This document shows positions 48,475 through 60,711 of a DNA stretch of 64,000 nucleotides, one piece after another (within the stretch, counting starts at the first letter, position 1; every line of letters starts with the position of its first letter). The stretch is taken from contig NC_083599.1 in assembly GCF_020882245.1 (NCBI RefSeq), positions 23,384,865 to 23,448,864 on the forward strand. Direction: 5' to 3'. The notes beneath the pieces are model-generated. The model searched no databases. It saw only the letters and a list, made by a program, of their open reading frames with translations, and was not told the origin of the DNA. Both the position numbers and the translations under genes were made by a program. The DNA comes from Rhopalosiphum padi. Its lineage: Eukaryota; Arthropoda; Insecta; Hemiptera; Aphididae.

Positions 48475-49965
48475 TTAATAGCTATATATATATATCGATA
48501 TCATTCTACTATATACAACTTCGTTTATACGTATATACACTATACTATATATATATCAATAGTATATTATATATATTATCTGTATATATCGTTTTGGATC
48601 GCGTCGTCGATCGATAATTGTTTGTAGACTTTAATGTGTCGAAAAACTCGATTCCTCTATTTTATTTCGGTTGACTCGAACACTATAATGATTAAAAATA
48701 TCAGAGCAATCCGGTGGGAAGGAGGCGCCTATACCGATATCAGAACCCGGCACCTTTTACGTGTTAAGAGGACGCGTTACACCCGCACGTGACCCTCCGG
48801 CTTAGAAAATATAGACGATGACCGTCGACTAGGGCCACGACAAATTTTTATTCAGCGATTTTAATATGTCGCGCTGTTTATTTTAATATTAGATCGAATT
48901 GGCTCATAATGAACACTTATATATACGAATATTATCCGCGTTCTCCCGTTGATATTTTATGACCGAGTTATAAGCAATTATTTACACATACCTACTCATA
49001 ATTCATTTAAAAATAATAAAATGTCTTAAAAAATCAACGAAAGAAATTTTACAAACTATATATATTCACGGTAATATTATATCAAATTGGAACTGTTGAA
49101 CGTAAAATAATGTCGGTATTAAGACGCTAATAAGACGAAGGTCGGAGATAAAACAATATGTCAGTGAACTATTTGTTCTCTCTCTCTCTGTCTCTCTGAC
49201 TCGTGCCATAATATTATAAAATATTTAAGAACGACAATATTTTTATTTATAAAATAAACAGATACTTAATTATAACAGTAAGGACTAAGGAGTTCCAACG
49301 CTTTATGTATATTAATCTTCACAATTTTAGCATCGTTGTAGATTTTTATTCTAATAAATTGCTCTTTTGTAGTCAACATAATATTAATATAACTTGTATT
49401 TTATTACTAATAATAAACAATTTAAATTATTCAAATCATTTATTACTATAATGAAAAACAATTTGAATTATTCAAATCATTATTATAACAACTAAAAAAT
49501 TATATTTTTATAATCTTTTTAAATCAAAATTCTATATATATTCCGATATTCCATCGTGTAATGGATGAATAGTTAATTTATAAACGGTTTTAATTTATTG
49601 ATTGCAACGAAACAATTGAAGGTTGTTTAATATAAATATACATTACTAAAATATAAAATGTTTATCCATCATTTGTTCGCATGCAAGATGCAATATACAT
49701 TTTATGTTTTACTTTAAAAACTTTTGGCCTTTCTTGATACATAATATAACGTCATACCGATGACATACCTGTTGATTGTGATCACCCGTAAAACGTCATG
49801 TAGCCATATAATAATTATTATATATAGTCGCTCTAACGAGTCGGAACTGGAAATAATAATATCTAAACAAATAAACGGCCTAATACACATATTAAATTAT
49901 GCACAAAACACATATATTTGAATGCGTTATAAAATGTACCTACTTGATAAGTTACTTAAATTTTG
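48475..49965. repeat. Unit C copy of 31271-32735
   Basis: It starts with AT-rich palindromic DNA (ATATATATATCGATATC), then the left part of the TTAA-flanked element, a CT-rich simple repeat near 49180 and plain AT-rich sequence. It matches unit B closely, with a small local duplication of the AACAATTTGAATTATTCAAA motif near 49450. No gene. Confidence 0.6.
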
Positions 49966-50288
49966 AGTTTCTGAAATTAGAAATATTCATAATATTGAAA
50001 AGCAAAAATGTTTTCAAAATATCAATTTTTAAATAAATTACGTATCGAATTAAAAAAGTTTTAAGAAATGTGATCGAATAGATAGTAGTCGCAATTTCCA
50101 AAAGATTGGTACTTATAAAAAAAAAAAACTATTAATTTATTTTGGTGTAGTGTCACAATGCGATTTAAAATTTTGGTAATTTTTATATAAATATCGAGGG
50201 AGTAAAATTGTCCCGCGCAAAACAGTTTTTAACCATGTTACGCGTGTATAAGACAGAGACAACTCATGCGGGTATAGCGTCCTCTTAA
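48764..50288. mobile_element. TTAA-flanked inverted-repeat element, 1.5 kb
   Basis: Left end TTAAGAGGACGCGTTACACC at 48764. The right end, read on the other strand, is TTAAGAGGACGCTATACCCG (50288 backwards). The two ends are imperfect inverted repeats beginning with TTAA. A TTAA target is characteristic of piggyBac-type transposons, but no transposase frame is present and the GAGGACGC terminus is not the usual piggyBac one, so the class is uncertain. Unit B keeps only the left end. Confidence 0.45.
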
Positions 50289-51952
50289 TAAAGCCTAACA
50301 AATAAAAAACATCTTGTCGGTTCTTCTCATTTTATAAAAATCCTGATTTGTATTATAATTGTAATAGCTTGATTAAAAATACAAAAACATATAAATAAAA
50401 TGGTCACTCAACTTTTAAACGTGAAAAAATGTAAATTGTAAAATTGTTTTTGTAAATTTACGAGACTCACGTCACAATAAAAAATTTAAAATCAATATTT
50501 TTGATAATTAGCCCGGAATGATAAAGGTACAATAATAATTCACTTCAATTGAAGAAGAATTTTTTCTCAAATAAAATCATAAATACATTAAAAATTAAAA
50601 TAATATAAATATATTATTATTAATGTATAAATATTATAAATAAAAACGAAATATGTGCTATTAGTGTACCAAAAAGTTCATATTGTGATTATTATTTACC
50701 ACAAAACTATAGGTGAAGGGTGAAGCGCTGCCTCACTCTCAAAACCGCCACTGTATATTAGGTACATACTTATTTTCAGTATTTGCTGTTTAAAACGTTT
50801 ATTGAACAACGTCACGCTCACGATCAAAGAATGTGTTCATTACACTTGTATCTTTTTCCCTTTGCCAGCACAAATGAATTAATAATATCTTAATTCGTGT
50901 TTGCCAGGTATTGCCCACGAGGCACGAATTGAGATTTTTAGATATTATACAGAATACGAAACGTCGCCGTCGAAACGATGTTCCAAATCATTTTATTTTT
51001 GTCATTTTTGAGGCTTTAACGGTTCTGTGGTTACACTTAACAAAATCATTCGATAATAAATATTAAATGTTATTAACTCACCAATTCACCTAACCGATCC
51101 TATTCACATACATGTATTATTAAATATACACTCAAGTCCCAAGTACATGAATACAGTTTCAAACGACACAAACGTCGTTGAAACACACTTTAATGTTATA
51201 CAGCACAACCTATGTTTAAAGATATATGTAAAGGTTAAGCTACCGAGAACAACAAAACAATAAAAATACGATAAAATGCAAATATTAGAGTTACCTACTC
51301 CGTCACAATCATAGAGTATTACCTATATAATATGTATTTATATTTAATAATACTAGTTTAACTACCTAGGACGATAAGTGTGCGTTGGTATTGTTGGTAA
51401 TTAGTTATCCGAATGTCAGTAAGTACTTTCAAATTTCAATGATGACCTAATTGTTTTTTCAGATTAAAAGAAATCCAATTTGAAGTTTAGTGTATGGACA
51501 AATTATTTTAATCACTTTTATTTCAATTTAATTATTTTAATTATATGTATTATATATGTATATTGTTGTGTATTTTTTTATCGATATTGAACAACAGTCG
51601 ATTTATTTATCTTTATGTTATTGAACTTCGGACGATTAGTGTGACGTCATGTACTTTATTAATCTTTATCAACATTTCATTTTGGATCCAAACAAAAAGA
51701 ATAGACATTTGAATTTTTAGAAAATCATATGAAAAACTTATTTGTTTCGTCTTACTTTGAAACCAGGAACGATGAGATAAAATGAATACAAACAATATTA
51801 TTTTATAATAACTGAAAAAAAAATACTGCAGCCCATTTGCCGTGCCGTTATCGTGTTGCCGCGACGAATATCCGCCCGGTCGACTACATGCGGTGTGTGT
51901 ATCAGTGTTATCACATTTAAACACTAATTAGTAATTATTATTCAATGAATTA
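50289..51952. other. Unit C-specific spacer
   Basis: AT-rich DNA with no supported gene. Bases 50748-50756 (CCGCCACTG) look like the right end of a hAT-type element whose other end I could not find. At about 50902-50940 an 8-base stem (AATTCGTG/CACGAATT) could form a hairpin. The minus-strand frame at 51613-51924 has poor composition and is not called. Confidence 0.4.
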
Positions 51953-54058
51953 CAGGCGTTTGAAAATATACGTGTGACGTCATTGAGCCGAAGTTGGAAC
52001 GGCGGCGTATCTTTTACGTACAAAAGTGTCTAGATTAATACCCACAATTTCAATCAATAAATATAATATTTATTAAAAATTTTTTCATACAACTATTTAA
52101 GAGTTTTTTTGTGTTTAAAACACTGGTGTAATTATAATTTTGATACACTTTCTAATTTTTTTATTGTAGATAAAAATATTATAGTCAATATTGTTAAATT
52201 TGGTTTGCGCGGCAATACGACGCCAGTCGCGAACTCATTAATTGTACTAAATTATAATTCATAATAATATGTATACAACAACAAGATATACTCAATTTTA
52301 AATCACGCCATCATCGTCTTCATCACATAAGGCCCTATAGTAGGCATTATTATTATTATGAATAATTGCATTTATTGTAAGATGTAGGTAATATAATAGT
52401 GGATCCAGAAACTAGAAATATGTAATACGGGGATTTAATTTTTTTTACAAAAAAATATAATCTTAATAAATATGTAAGATAATATTGTTAGTTATAATAG
52501 ATTATATACTCAAATGATAAATATGAAAATTATTATCAATATGCGTAGTTATTAATATTTTTACATTTTAAATATTAAAATTAAATATTACACTTCCAAA
52601 AGTGGCTGGCTATAAAGCATCTTAACGCGCCTTCCCTCGGATCCGTACCTGAATATTATATAGTTAGGTCATAGGTACACAGTACACCACAATATCATAT
52701 ACGTTCTATATATACAAGTCAATGATCGACAATCGAATAATAATAATAAATTGCTAGTAGAATGGTCCTACCGCGTCCAAAGGTTAGGTCATATACAGTG
52801 GCGGCTCGTGGCGTGGACGACGGGACAATCGCACCACTTACTAAACTTAATTAATAGAAGAACATTCTTAATTCTATCTTTAAAAAAAAGTAATTTTGAA
52901 TTAAACCAGAATTTTTAAATTTCTAGTATATAGTATATTTTGTCGTATGCAAACATTCAATTTGTTTCCCACAGATACCAGGAGCATGCACAAACGAGCA
53001 GTCGGCTGCGTCTTCCAAAAGTAATTCTGAACACGTACAATGTACATTGTAACCGATGGCACTGCAATCGTATGCGTTCACTCACTCTCACTCTCTTTTT
53101 CACGTCTCACTCTCTCTTTCAAGTCTCACTCACTCTCTCTCTCTATCTGGCCCATGCGTAACATGGACATAACACAATCATCCAAAGTAATTATTTTTTA
53201 TGTTTTTAAGTAATTATTGAGTAAATTACCTATTAAAAACGTTTGGAGTAATAGAGATTAATATTTTTTTTGTTCAAATATTTACCTACAACGTAATAAA
53301 ATAACTTAATATACATTTGGATGTACAGCGTTATTTTTAACATTTTTAATACAAAGCCTGAAAGTCGAATGCTATTTAAATGTAAAACTAATACGACAAA
53401 CCCTCGACAATTTTAGTTTTAATAATATTTTATTTTGGTTAGTTTAAATAATATTGGTATAACTATGTGGGTAATACTGTCACAGACTCGCAGAGTCGCA
53501 GTACCTTATTTTGTTGGCTTATATTTTCCGAGATATTTTGTTTAAAAATGCTGCCGATAGGTCCTATATATACTACCCGTATCAAATCTGAACGCATGTA
53601 AACTGCGTCACAAGTACCTTTTTTTTTTAGTGTGAACACCGCCAGCAAAAAAAATCACGTAACGGTATAAAATCAAACGACGCAAAAGAAATCAATATCT
53701 ACTTTGGAAATTTCGAGGTATTGTGTCATCACAACCGATGTTAATGTACTTATATGGCAGGGACTCGGGAACACTGCCGGAGTTCCATATACCGTATACT
53801 CATTGTATGTAAGAAAATAAAACTGGCAGAGTTTTTATATTATGGATCTTTTCATTACGTTTTTGAATAAACGGTATTCTAGCGTTATTTACAATTACCT
53901 GTCGAATCTATATCGCAAGAATATGAGCTATAATCCCGATTTCCGGTACACAACAGATAAAACGGACCACAGTCGGTGGTCAAAACGTGACAATTTAATG
54001 CGATGATTAACGATACGTACTATATTGGCTATATTGTTGAGTCAAATAATAATGCTTA

Positions 54059-54163
54059 AGGTAAGGTTTCCCTGCAGCATCAAAGAGTGAAACAGCACGT
54101 CCAGACGCCTACATGTCCAGACCAGTAGATGCGGCGTCTGGACGCTGCAGGGAAACCGTGCCT
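54059..54163. mobile_element. Compact foldback element
   Basis: Two perfect stems are nested: GGTTTCCCTGCAGC (54065-54078) with GCTGCAGGGAAACC (54144-54157), and CGTCCAGACGCC (54098-54109) with GGCGTCTGGACG (54133-54144). The outer flanks AAGGTAAGG and CGTGCCTT pair imperfectly. At about 105 bases it resembles a very short inverted-repeat element, or a stable structural hairpin. Confidence 0.55.
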
Positions 54164-54483
54164 TTGGCAATCTTCTTATAAACCACTCGCTTTACGGTCT
54201 TTTATATTGAACTACATTATATTAACTACTATATATATATATAATATTCTTACTGCGACATTATATACCTATATATGCTGCAGTATTATTATTATTATTA
54301 TTATTATGTAGCTTATAATTTGGAATTTCTGTGTAGAGGCAGAAAAAATGTATGACCAATACAGTCCACAGATGAAATACGCATAATATGGATAACAGAA
54401 AAAAAAATAATACACAATAATAGATTGCATATACGTATAATATAGGCAAGTTGCGAGAATATAATATTATACTTTGTTCCTTC

Positions 54484-54530
54484 ACACACACACACACACA
54501 CACAAGCGCGCGCGCACACACACACATTCA
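54484..54530. repeat. CA/CG dinucleotide tract
   Basis: Alternating purine-pyrimidine sequence, CACACA for about 20 bases, then GCGCGCGCG, then CACACACA. Simple-sequence DNA; reading frames across it are artefacts. Confidence 0.8.
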
Positions 54531-55630
54531 TTGACACAACCTGAAGTGTCAACGGTCATCTGAGGTTTAGAGTTCATAAAATACAAACCATCTCGATTTT
54601 AAGGCTGTATATAATATACAGTAGGTACTACTATACTGCATTAATTGTTATCACGGCCGTTAACTAAATTATTTGGACCTAGTCACACAGGATGACGACG
54701 ATGATGTAATAATAAGGGCCATTAGGGGTGTTTCAGAAATCACAAAACGTATTATGTATATAGTATTTTGGTGTTACGCGTTGTTAAGACGCGCGGACCT
54801 GACGGAGAAAACAAGACGCAGGTAGTAGCTGGTACGATGAAGACGTCAATCTCAATTCGCCGCGAACCGATCGGCCGCACCACGGGCCGTATATCATCGC
54901 ATGTAAATCGGAATAATAATATTATAATTATATAACTCGGTTGTTGTTGGATTGCGTGTATTTTTAAATTATTTCGTTTTAATGTTAGGCTGTTTAGAAA
55001 ATCAGACTGGGACCATATTATGCCTATACTATGTCGACCCTCATCCAATCGGCGCAAGTGGTGTAGGTAATAAAATAATAAGTTTTATAAACATTATAAG
55101 AAGGTTACATGCAACTGACGAACAACAATAATTTTTTTTTTTTTAATTTTAAGTTTATTTGTGTGTTATTGTAGACAACCCAATAAAAAACCTTTTGGTA
55201 AATGAAAAGCCGCGTGACGTCATAGAGCCGATGACCGAGCAACCGCCTATATATTTTACTTGTAAAAGTATAGTTTGATTTACACAATGGTTTTTATAAC
55301 TTTAAATAATATTTCAGAATTTTTTTTTTCATAATCTCAAGTATGTTTATGACGATGGTGTGATTTAAAATTGAATATATCTTGTTGTTGCATATATATT
55401 ATAAATTATTATTTAGTAAAATTATTGACTTCGCGACTCACATTGTATTGCCGCGCAAACCACATTTTACGAAATTGACTATAATAGTTTTATTTACTGT
55501 ATAAAAATTAAAAAGTATATCAAGATTATATTGAAATCGTTGTGTTAATCTAGACAGTTTTGCAGGTAAAACATACGCCTTTGTTCCGACTTCGGGTCTA
55601 TGACGTCACACGTATATTTTCAAACGCCTG

Positions 55631-57074
55631 TATCTCATTGTGTAATTATTAGTGTTTAAGTGTGAGATTCACACTATATATTTTCTTAGATAATGACATA
55701 CTTTAAATCTAAGCAAATTTGGTTTTTAGTGTTGTGATGTCCTTAACGGTTTTAGCCTATCGGTGATCGCTTTTAGTTGAAAAGTAATGAAAATATACTA
55801 ATTTCCCAAATGACTTCCACTATGGAAGGTTTCGCTGTATTGTCTGTATTACTTTACATAGTAATGAACTCTGGAAGACGATATTGATTTTAAATTATTT
55901 ACTTTGAAATTTTATCGCCATAACGAAAATAATTCGACCTTCCGTTAAAAACCCACATTGTGCTGCGTGTCCGAAAATCTGCGTTAGCTAAAGACCACAC
56001 CTAGCGTATGGACAGTTATATTGTTATGGATCTTATAATGTATTAAAATGTACCTATATGGTGTACATGGCTGTGTAAGACGTTTTTGTGGCTCTGAACA
56101 CGGTCTGAGGTCATTGTTAATAAATACACAATTGAGAAATACCGCGTACAACACGGCGCGTATTGTATTATATTAAGGTTCACTTTCGATTGTAGAGAAT
56201 AATATTTTAATGTTCATCGTTACAAGTTTGATTTTAGAAATTGTTATAAAACATTTTTAGTAGGTATCTAATATTTGAAAAAAAAAAGTCTAAAAATTAT
56301 ATGAATATTTGCAAAATTATTTTGTTGTTAAAAAGAATACCACTCACTCTTCTATTATAGTGCGTTCTGTGGAACGCAATGTCGCTAATATTCTAGTATT
56401 ACGCAGGTATCTACACATAATTCACAATGGATTGTATAAGGGGGTACGAACAATAATAGTCATACTGTTAAAAGCCCAAACAATTTTATTTCTAAACTTT
56501 CTGTTTTATTCCAACGGTAGTACATACGTGTACATCGACACAATGCCATCTTTTATGATTATCGTATATTCTACTCTACATATTCAATAATACTAGGTCA
56601 TACAATAAACTATCAATAATATTGTACTAACTACTAACATTAGCTTTAAATAAACCCTACTAAGAATTCATCACGTACATTTCCATATTCCGTGTTAAAA
56701 GCGTGAAGTCATGTGCAGGGATGTATTGGTAAATAAAGTCTTGGGTATACGCTATATTTTTTTAAATGTAGGTTTTTTTTAAAAAAAATGTTCTTACTTC
56801 GTTCGACACTTAGTCGAAAAATTATATAAAATATATAACATAGTACATACCTAAAAATACCGCTGTAGAAAATAAATAGTACTATCAATATCATCCGTAA
56901 ATATTACATTATACTTGATTGTACTACGGTCTTATATTTTACAATTTGATAAGTAATATTCAAACTATATTATTTTTAATTTTATAAAATAGAATTTAAA
57001 AAACCAATTTAAAATTTTCAAAAACAATTAATAAAATTGGTGCATCCCAAACGGATTCCGTCCATTGTTTGCTT
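55631..57074. repeat. Unit C copy of 32860-34290
   Basis: It matches unit B closely, including a GTCTGAGGTC block near 56100 and the CATGTGCAGGGATG junction sequence at about 56710. The 93-codon frame at 56309-56590 is present in both units, but its differences are mostly residue-changing, so I do not call a gene. Confidence 0.55.
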
Positions 57075-57868
57075 ATTCCAAAACGGCTACCGTCAAAAAA
57101 GGTTTTACAAACAGGTAAATTCCTAAACGGCTCTCGTCGAAAAAAAAATTTACAAGCGTCCAAGTTCCCAAACAGCTTCGGTAATACCGGTATACCAATT
57201 TGAGCTCCTCTAAGTCTCTATAGTATAAGTAAACGAATTTATTTTATGATTTTTATTTCAAAAATAACAATTATTAATTTTGTTATCTATTTATAGTATA
57301 TTGAATAAATTATGCATTTTGATTGTTATTATTATTTTTAATTTTACCGTAACATGTAGGACGTATTTGTATTACTATCGAGCACTGTATACCACCGATA
57401 TATTGTATTTTTACTGAAAATAAAGATATATTGATAATGTCGAAAATATCGAAACATTGAACATAATTTCTATACTGAAATTATATATTATACGTACTCG
57501 TGTACTCGCTAAAAATATTCGTATGAAGTATATCAAAAAATTCTGACAAAAAAATTTACCTATAATTTAATTTTTAATTTTTATTAAATATTTTTATATA
57601 TAAATATATGTTTTTACATTTTTTTAACTTTTAAATTTAATTCACAATAGTACGATAGTAGGTATATTCTTTTTTTATATAATAAATTTTTATAATTTAC
57701 TTAGTTTTCACCAACACATTTTTAACCATACCTCTTTTGAGACAGTCTGTATGAAGTGAAGATGAATTTGTGTTATTTTTATAACGGGAGCAGTTTGAGA
57801 ATTTACTTTTTTGTGAAACGGGAGCCGTTTAGGAAAATTGGAGCCGAATGGGCTACGTCCAATAAAAT
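57075..57868. mobile_element. GGGAGCC foldback element, copy 5, longest form
   Basis: The left end reads TTCCTAAACGGCTCTCGTCG with a repeated arm. The right end reads GGGAGCCGTTTAGGAAAATT then GGAGCCGAATGGGCTACGTC, so both arms are complete. The AT-rich centre is unlike that of the other copies. It is inserted at ACGGCTACCGTC, and the counterpart site in unit B (34291) already contains a fragment of the same element end. Confidence 0.6.
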
Positions 57869-57908
57869 AATATACCATTTTCCATTTGTCACCATTCACC
57901 GTATACAC

Positions 57909-58647
57909 CAGTGGCGGTTTTACGGGGGGGCGATAGGTGGACCGCCCCCCCCTTGGGCTGAGTAAAAACTAAAAATATAAATGAGCAAACAGTTTACTAA
58001 AAATCGTTTTGGCGATATTTTTATTTTTTAATTTTTGTCAAAATGTTTACTGTTAACAAAAATGTTTACTCCTATTGAAGTATAGAGGGTGCTCGTTCTT
58101 TATTGGCTTACTCGCATGTACCGTGATATGCCGTATCAGGGAGGTATCAACTATCAGTAAACAGTCAACAGACCGTTAACTTTGCTTTCGTTAACTTTGC
58201 TTTCGTTACCTTTGCGGCTTTGCGAAAACACGAATATGGTTTTGTCGTTTATCATTAATCATTATTAGATTAGGTTAATAACAGTTTTTGAGTTCTCAAC
58301 GTTCACAAAAGTCATAATTTATAATTATTACCTTCATATAAAATATAAATAATATATTAATATTAGTTATAAGTTTATTTAATATGTATAATATGTTTGA
58401 AGTTTGACTGTTAATTTAGTTTGAATAAAAAATAATTTTTGTTTTAATTTTTTTATTGATACCTATTTCTTTATGTTATGCCGTTGTAGTATAAAGTTTA
58501 TAATTTATATAATTTATAATTACATCTCATGTACCAAACAATAGAAAAAAAAATTTGATATGAATGCAAATTGTAAGTATAATGTAGGTATATGCAAAAT
58601 ATTTTTGCCGCCCCCCCCCCCTTGTGGCTTCTCAAGAACCGCTCCTG
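57909..58647. mobile_element. hAT-like element, 739 bp, with 8-bp target duplication GTATACAC
   Basis: GTATACAC occurs immediately before (57901-57908) and after (58648-58655). The left end is CAGTGGCGGTTTTACGGGGG. The right end, read inverted, is CAGGAGCGGTTCTTGAG. These are imperfect terminal inverted repeats of hAT type. Poly-G and poly-C runs lie just inside each end. There is no transposase frame. Confidence 0.75.
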
Positions 58648-58655
58648 GTATACAC

Positions 58656-59196
58656 ACCGCATACTCAACATTTATCAACCGTATTCCTAATAAAGTATAA
58701 AATGAATATTTTTTTCATGTATATGCATTTCTTTATAAATATTGTAATGAGTATACGCGGAGTATACGACTCCCGCATATACACGCCCCTGGTCATATGA
58801 CAACATAGCATGTTTTAAGACGGCGTTTTACCTAAATTGCAAATGGTCAGATAAAACAGTATTAATGTATTAGTATTTGACACGATATACTTTAATTTTT
58901 TGTATAAATAATTGCTGTCTTTCTATGCATGTTAACTATAATGTTTAACAATTATTAAATTGTTAAATTAAATTATTAAATTAAATTGATTTTGTATTGA
59001 AATTATTGGTATAAAAATACAAATTTTTTCGTATTTTTTCCTTTGTTTGTTTCGCAAACCAATCTTTACGAAGAACATCAAATTATTTTTTCTTAATACA
59101 ACCACATAAAAAAATTATACGCTAAATAAATATATTCACCACTAAGAATCTAAATAAATAAAGAAAAATTTAGAGCATAAATTATGATTAACATTT
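58656..59196. other. Unit C-specific AT-rich spacer
   Basis: It belongs to the insertion between 57095 and 59197 that is missing in units A and B. It resumes the interrupted sequence after the hAT target site (ACCGCATACTCAAC). Nothing else was recognised. Confidence 0.4.
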
Positions 59197-60711
59197 GAAA
59201 GTCGAACTCAGTTAGATTTCCGAAATATTAATGTTTATTAAAATAATTGTCTATGGGAATCATGATTATCACTAAGTTAGGCCGTAATTAGAGTACACGT
59301 CATATGCGTATAAAGTTTATATCGATTAATTATGAATATCATTCATTTTCATTGCTAAAATTAATTAAAAAAAAAACAATTATCTTAAGAAAAAATCAAC
59401 GAATAAATACTACAAAATATGTAATTACTAATTAAATAAATGTAATTTATGTAGACAATTTAATCGCCCTCTATATTAACCAATTAATTGACACTAAATT
59501 TGCATGTATCACGATGGTATTTTAACCAATTATAACAAAAATTATAATTCTTGAATTAATTGTTTTTCTTTAAAATTTATTTGTATGATATTATATTTAA
59601 ATCTCATGATTATAGATTATTGATGTGAATTATCTAATGGGGCGGTACGAAGCCGAAGCTCGACAAAAAATAAATATTAATAATAATAATAATTAAATAA
59701 TAATAATAATAATTATTATCAACATTATTACAAAAAGAAAATTGTTGATGTTTCACATCTGGCAGGCGTTCCTCGACGGCTCAATATGTTTATGTAAAAT
59801 TGACATATTTAGCAAATCCCAATATGGCATAGGCTTATAGGCGTGCGCACGGGGGGTTCCTGGTATGCCTGGGCACTTCCGACATGTAATTGGGGCCCTT
59901 AAATTTAAGTCCTATAGCATATATATGGGTCCGTATTTTAACTAATGTTACTAGAATATAAATGGTATTTTTTCTAAAATATGTGGTAAAAAAATTATTT
60001 TTCGGGATAAAAAAAATAATACAACGTAAAATATTTTAAATTTGCTTGGTAATACTTATTATGATTATAACAGCTAGATTATTTTATTGACTACAAAAGT
60101 AAAAATAATAAATAAATATTGAAATTATCTTGAAAATAAATTTTAGATTCAACTATCTAATGAAATATTATATAATTTGGTATTAGTAATTCCACTGATA
60201 AATATGTGATATAATGTAAGTAATGTTTATTCGTGGATTATAATTAATTAAATTATATGTACATGTATTGTTAAGAGAGGGCCTGAATTGAGAAAAGAGC
60301 CTGAAAAAATTACAGGCACCCCATGAAATTCAGGTCTTCTCACACCTATGCATAGGCTTTATATATTCTTTACTAATTTATTATTGTTTAACAGTTTAAC
60401 ACATAATATAATATGATTAATAAATAAATATTACCAAAAAACTAACATTGTTTTATTGAATATTGATATAGTGTGATATTTGTTCTGTTTTTCAGATTTG
60501 GTCCTATATAGTGGCACTATATATTACTTATTACTAATTATTGTTTAACATATAAAATAATATAATGAATAAAAATAATATATAATAAATTTATATGACA
60601 TCTATATCATATTAAATGTATTTATAAATATTATTTTAAGTCGCTGTGATGAAAAATAAATAAAATTTTTAAGGGGCCTCGATATGGTTTTTATTTAAAG
60701 GACAACATTTT
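59197..60711. repeat. Unit C copy of the second flank segment
   Basis: It matches 34300-36545, with the palindrome-containing stretch replaced by GGCGGTACGAAGCCGAAGCT as in unit A 13868. A second complete copy of the 0.5-kb hAT-like element is at 59836-60350. The segment ends at a deletion that joins ACAACATTTT to ACCGGTCTACTG (counterparts 36550 and 37483). Confidence 0.6.
59836..60350. mobile_element. hAT-like non-autonomous element, second complete copy
   Basis: 515 bases, flanked by CATAGGCT at 59828-59835 and 60351-60358, at the same site as the copy at 35638. It was therefore inherited by duplication rather than inserted anew. The right end has one change (CACACCTATG). Confidence 0.7.

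Larger units (their letters stand above)
52321..55344. other. Interior of the inverted-repeat structure
   Basis: It holds a hAT-like end CAGTGGCGGCTCGTG near 52797, a CT-rich simple repeat (about 53080-53150), a hairpin near 53750-53790 (TATATGG/CCATATA outer stem), a compact foldback at 54059-54163, an ATT microsatellite near 54285 and a CA/CG tract near 54484. No reading frame here looks like a protein. Confidence 0.45.
51953..55630. mobile_element. 3.7-kb structure with long terminal inverted repeats
   Basis: The left end CAGGCGTTTGAAAATATACG at 51953 matches the reverse complement of the right end at 55630 over roughly 300 bases (about 51953-52320 against 55345-55630), including GTGACGTCA and TTTGCGCGGCAATAC. 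The dinucleotide TA lies immediately outside both ends. The ends and TA suggest a Tc/mariner-like or other DNA element, but no transposase was found inside. A weaker direct copy of the end region lies at about 55205-55330, so two oppositely placed small elements are an alternative reading. Unit B retains only about 110 bases of the right end. Confidence 0.55.

Noticed and set aside
48247..48627. 126-codon plus-strand frame
   Set aside because: Arises from the CpG-rich promoter patch and then runs into AT-rich simple sequence; no protein-like domain.
51613..51924. 103-codon minus-strand frame
   Set aside because: Low-complexity, hydrophobic and Lys/Ile-rich composition with no recognisable motif or splice context.
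54261..54552. Cys/Val/Ala-rich minus-strand frames
   Set aside because: Produced by the CA/CG dinucleotide tract and the ATT microsatellite.
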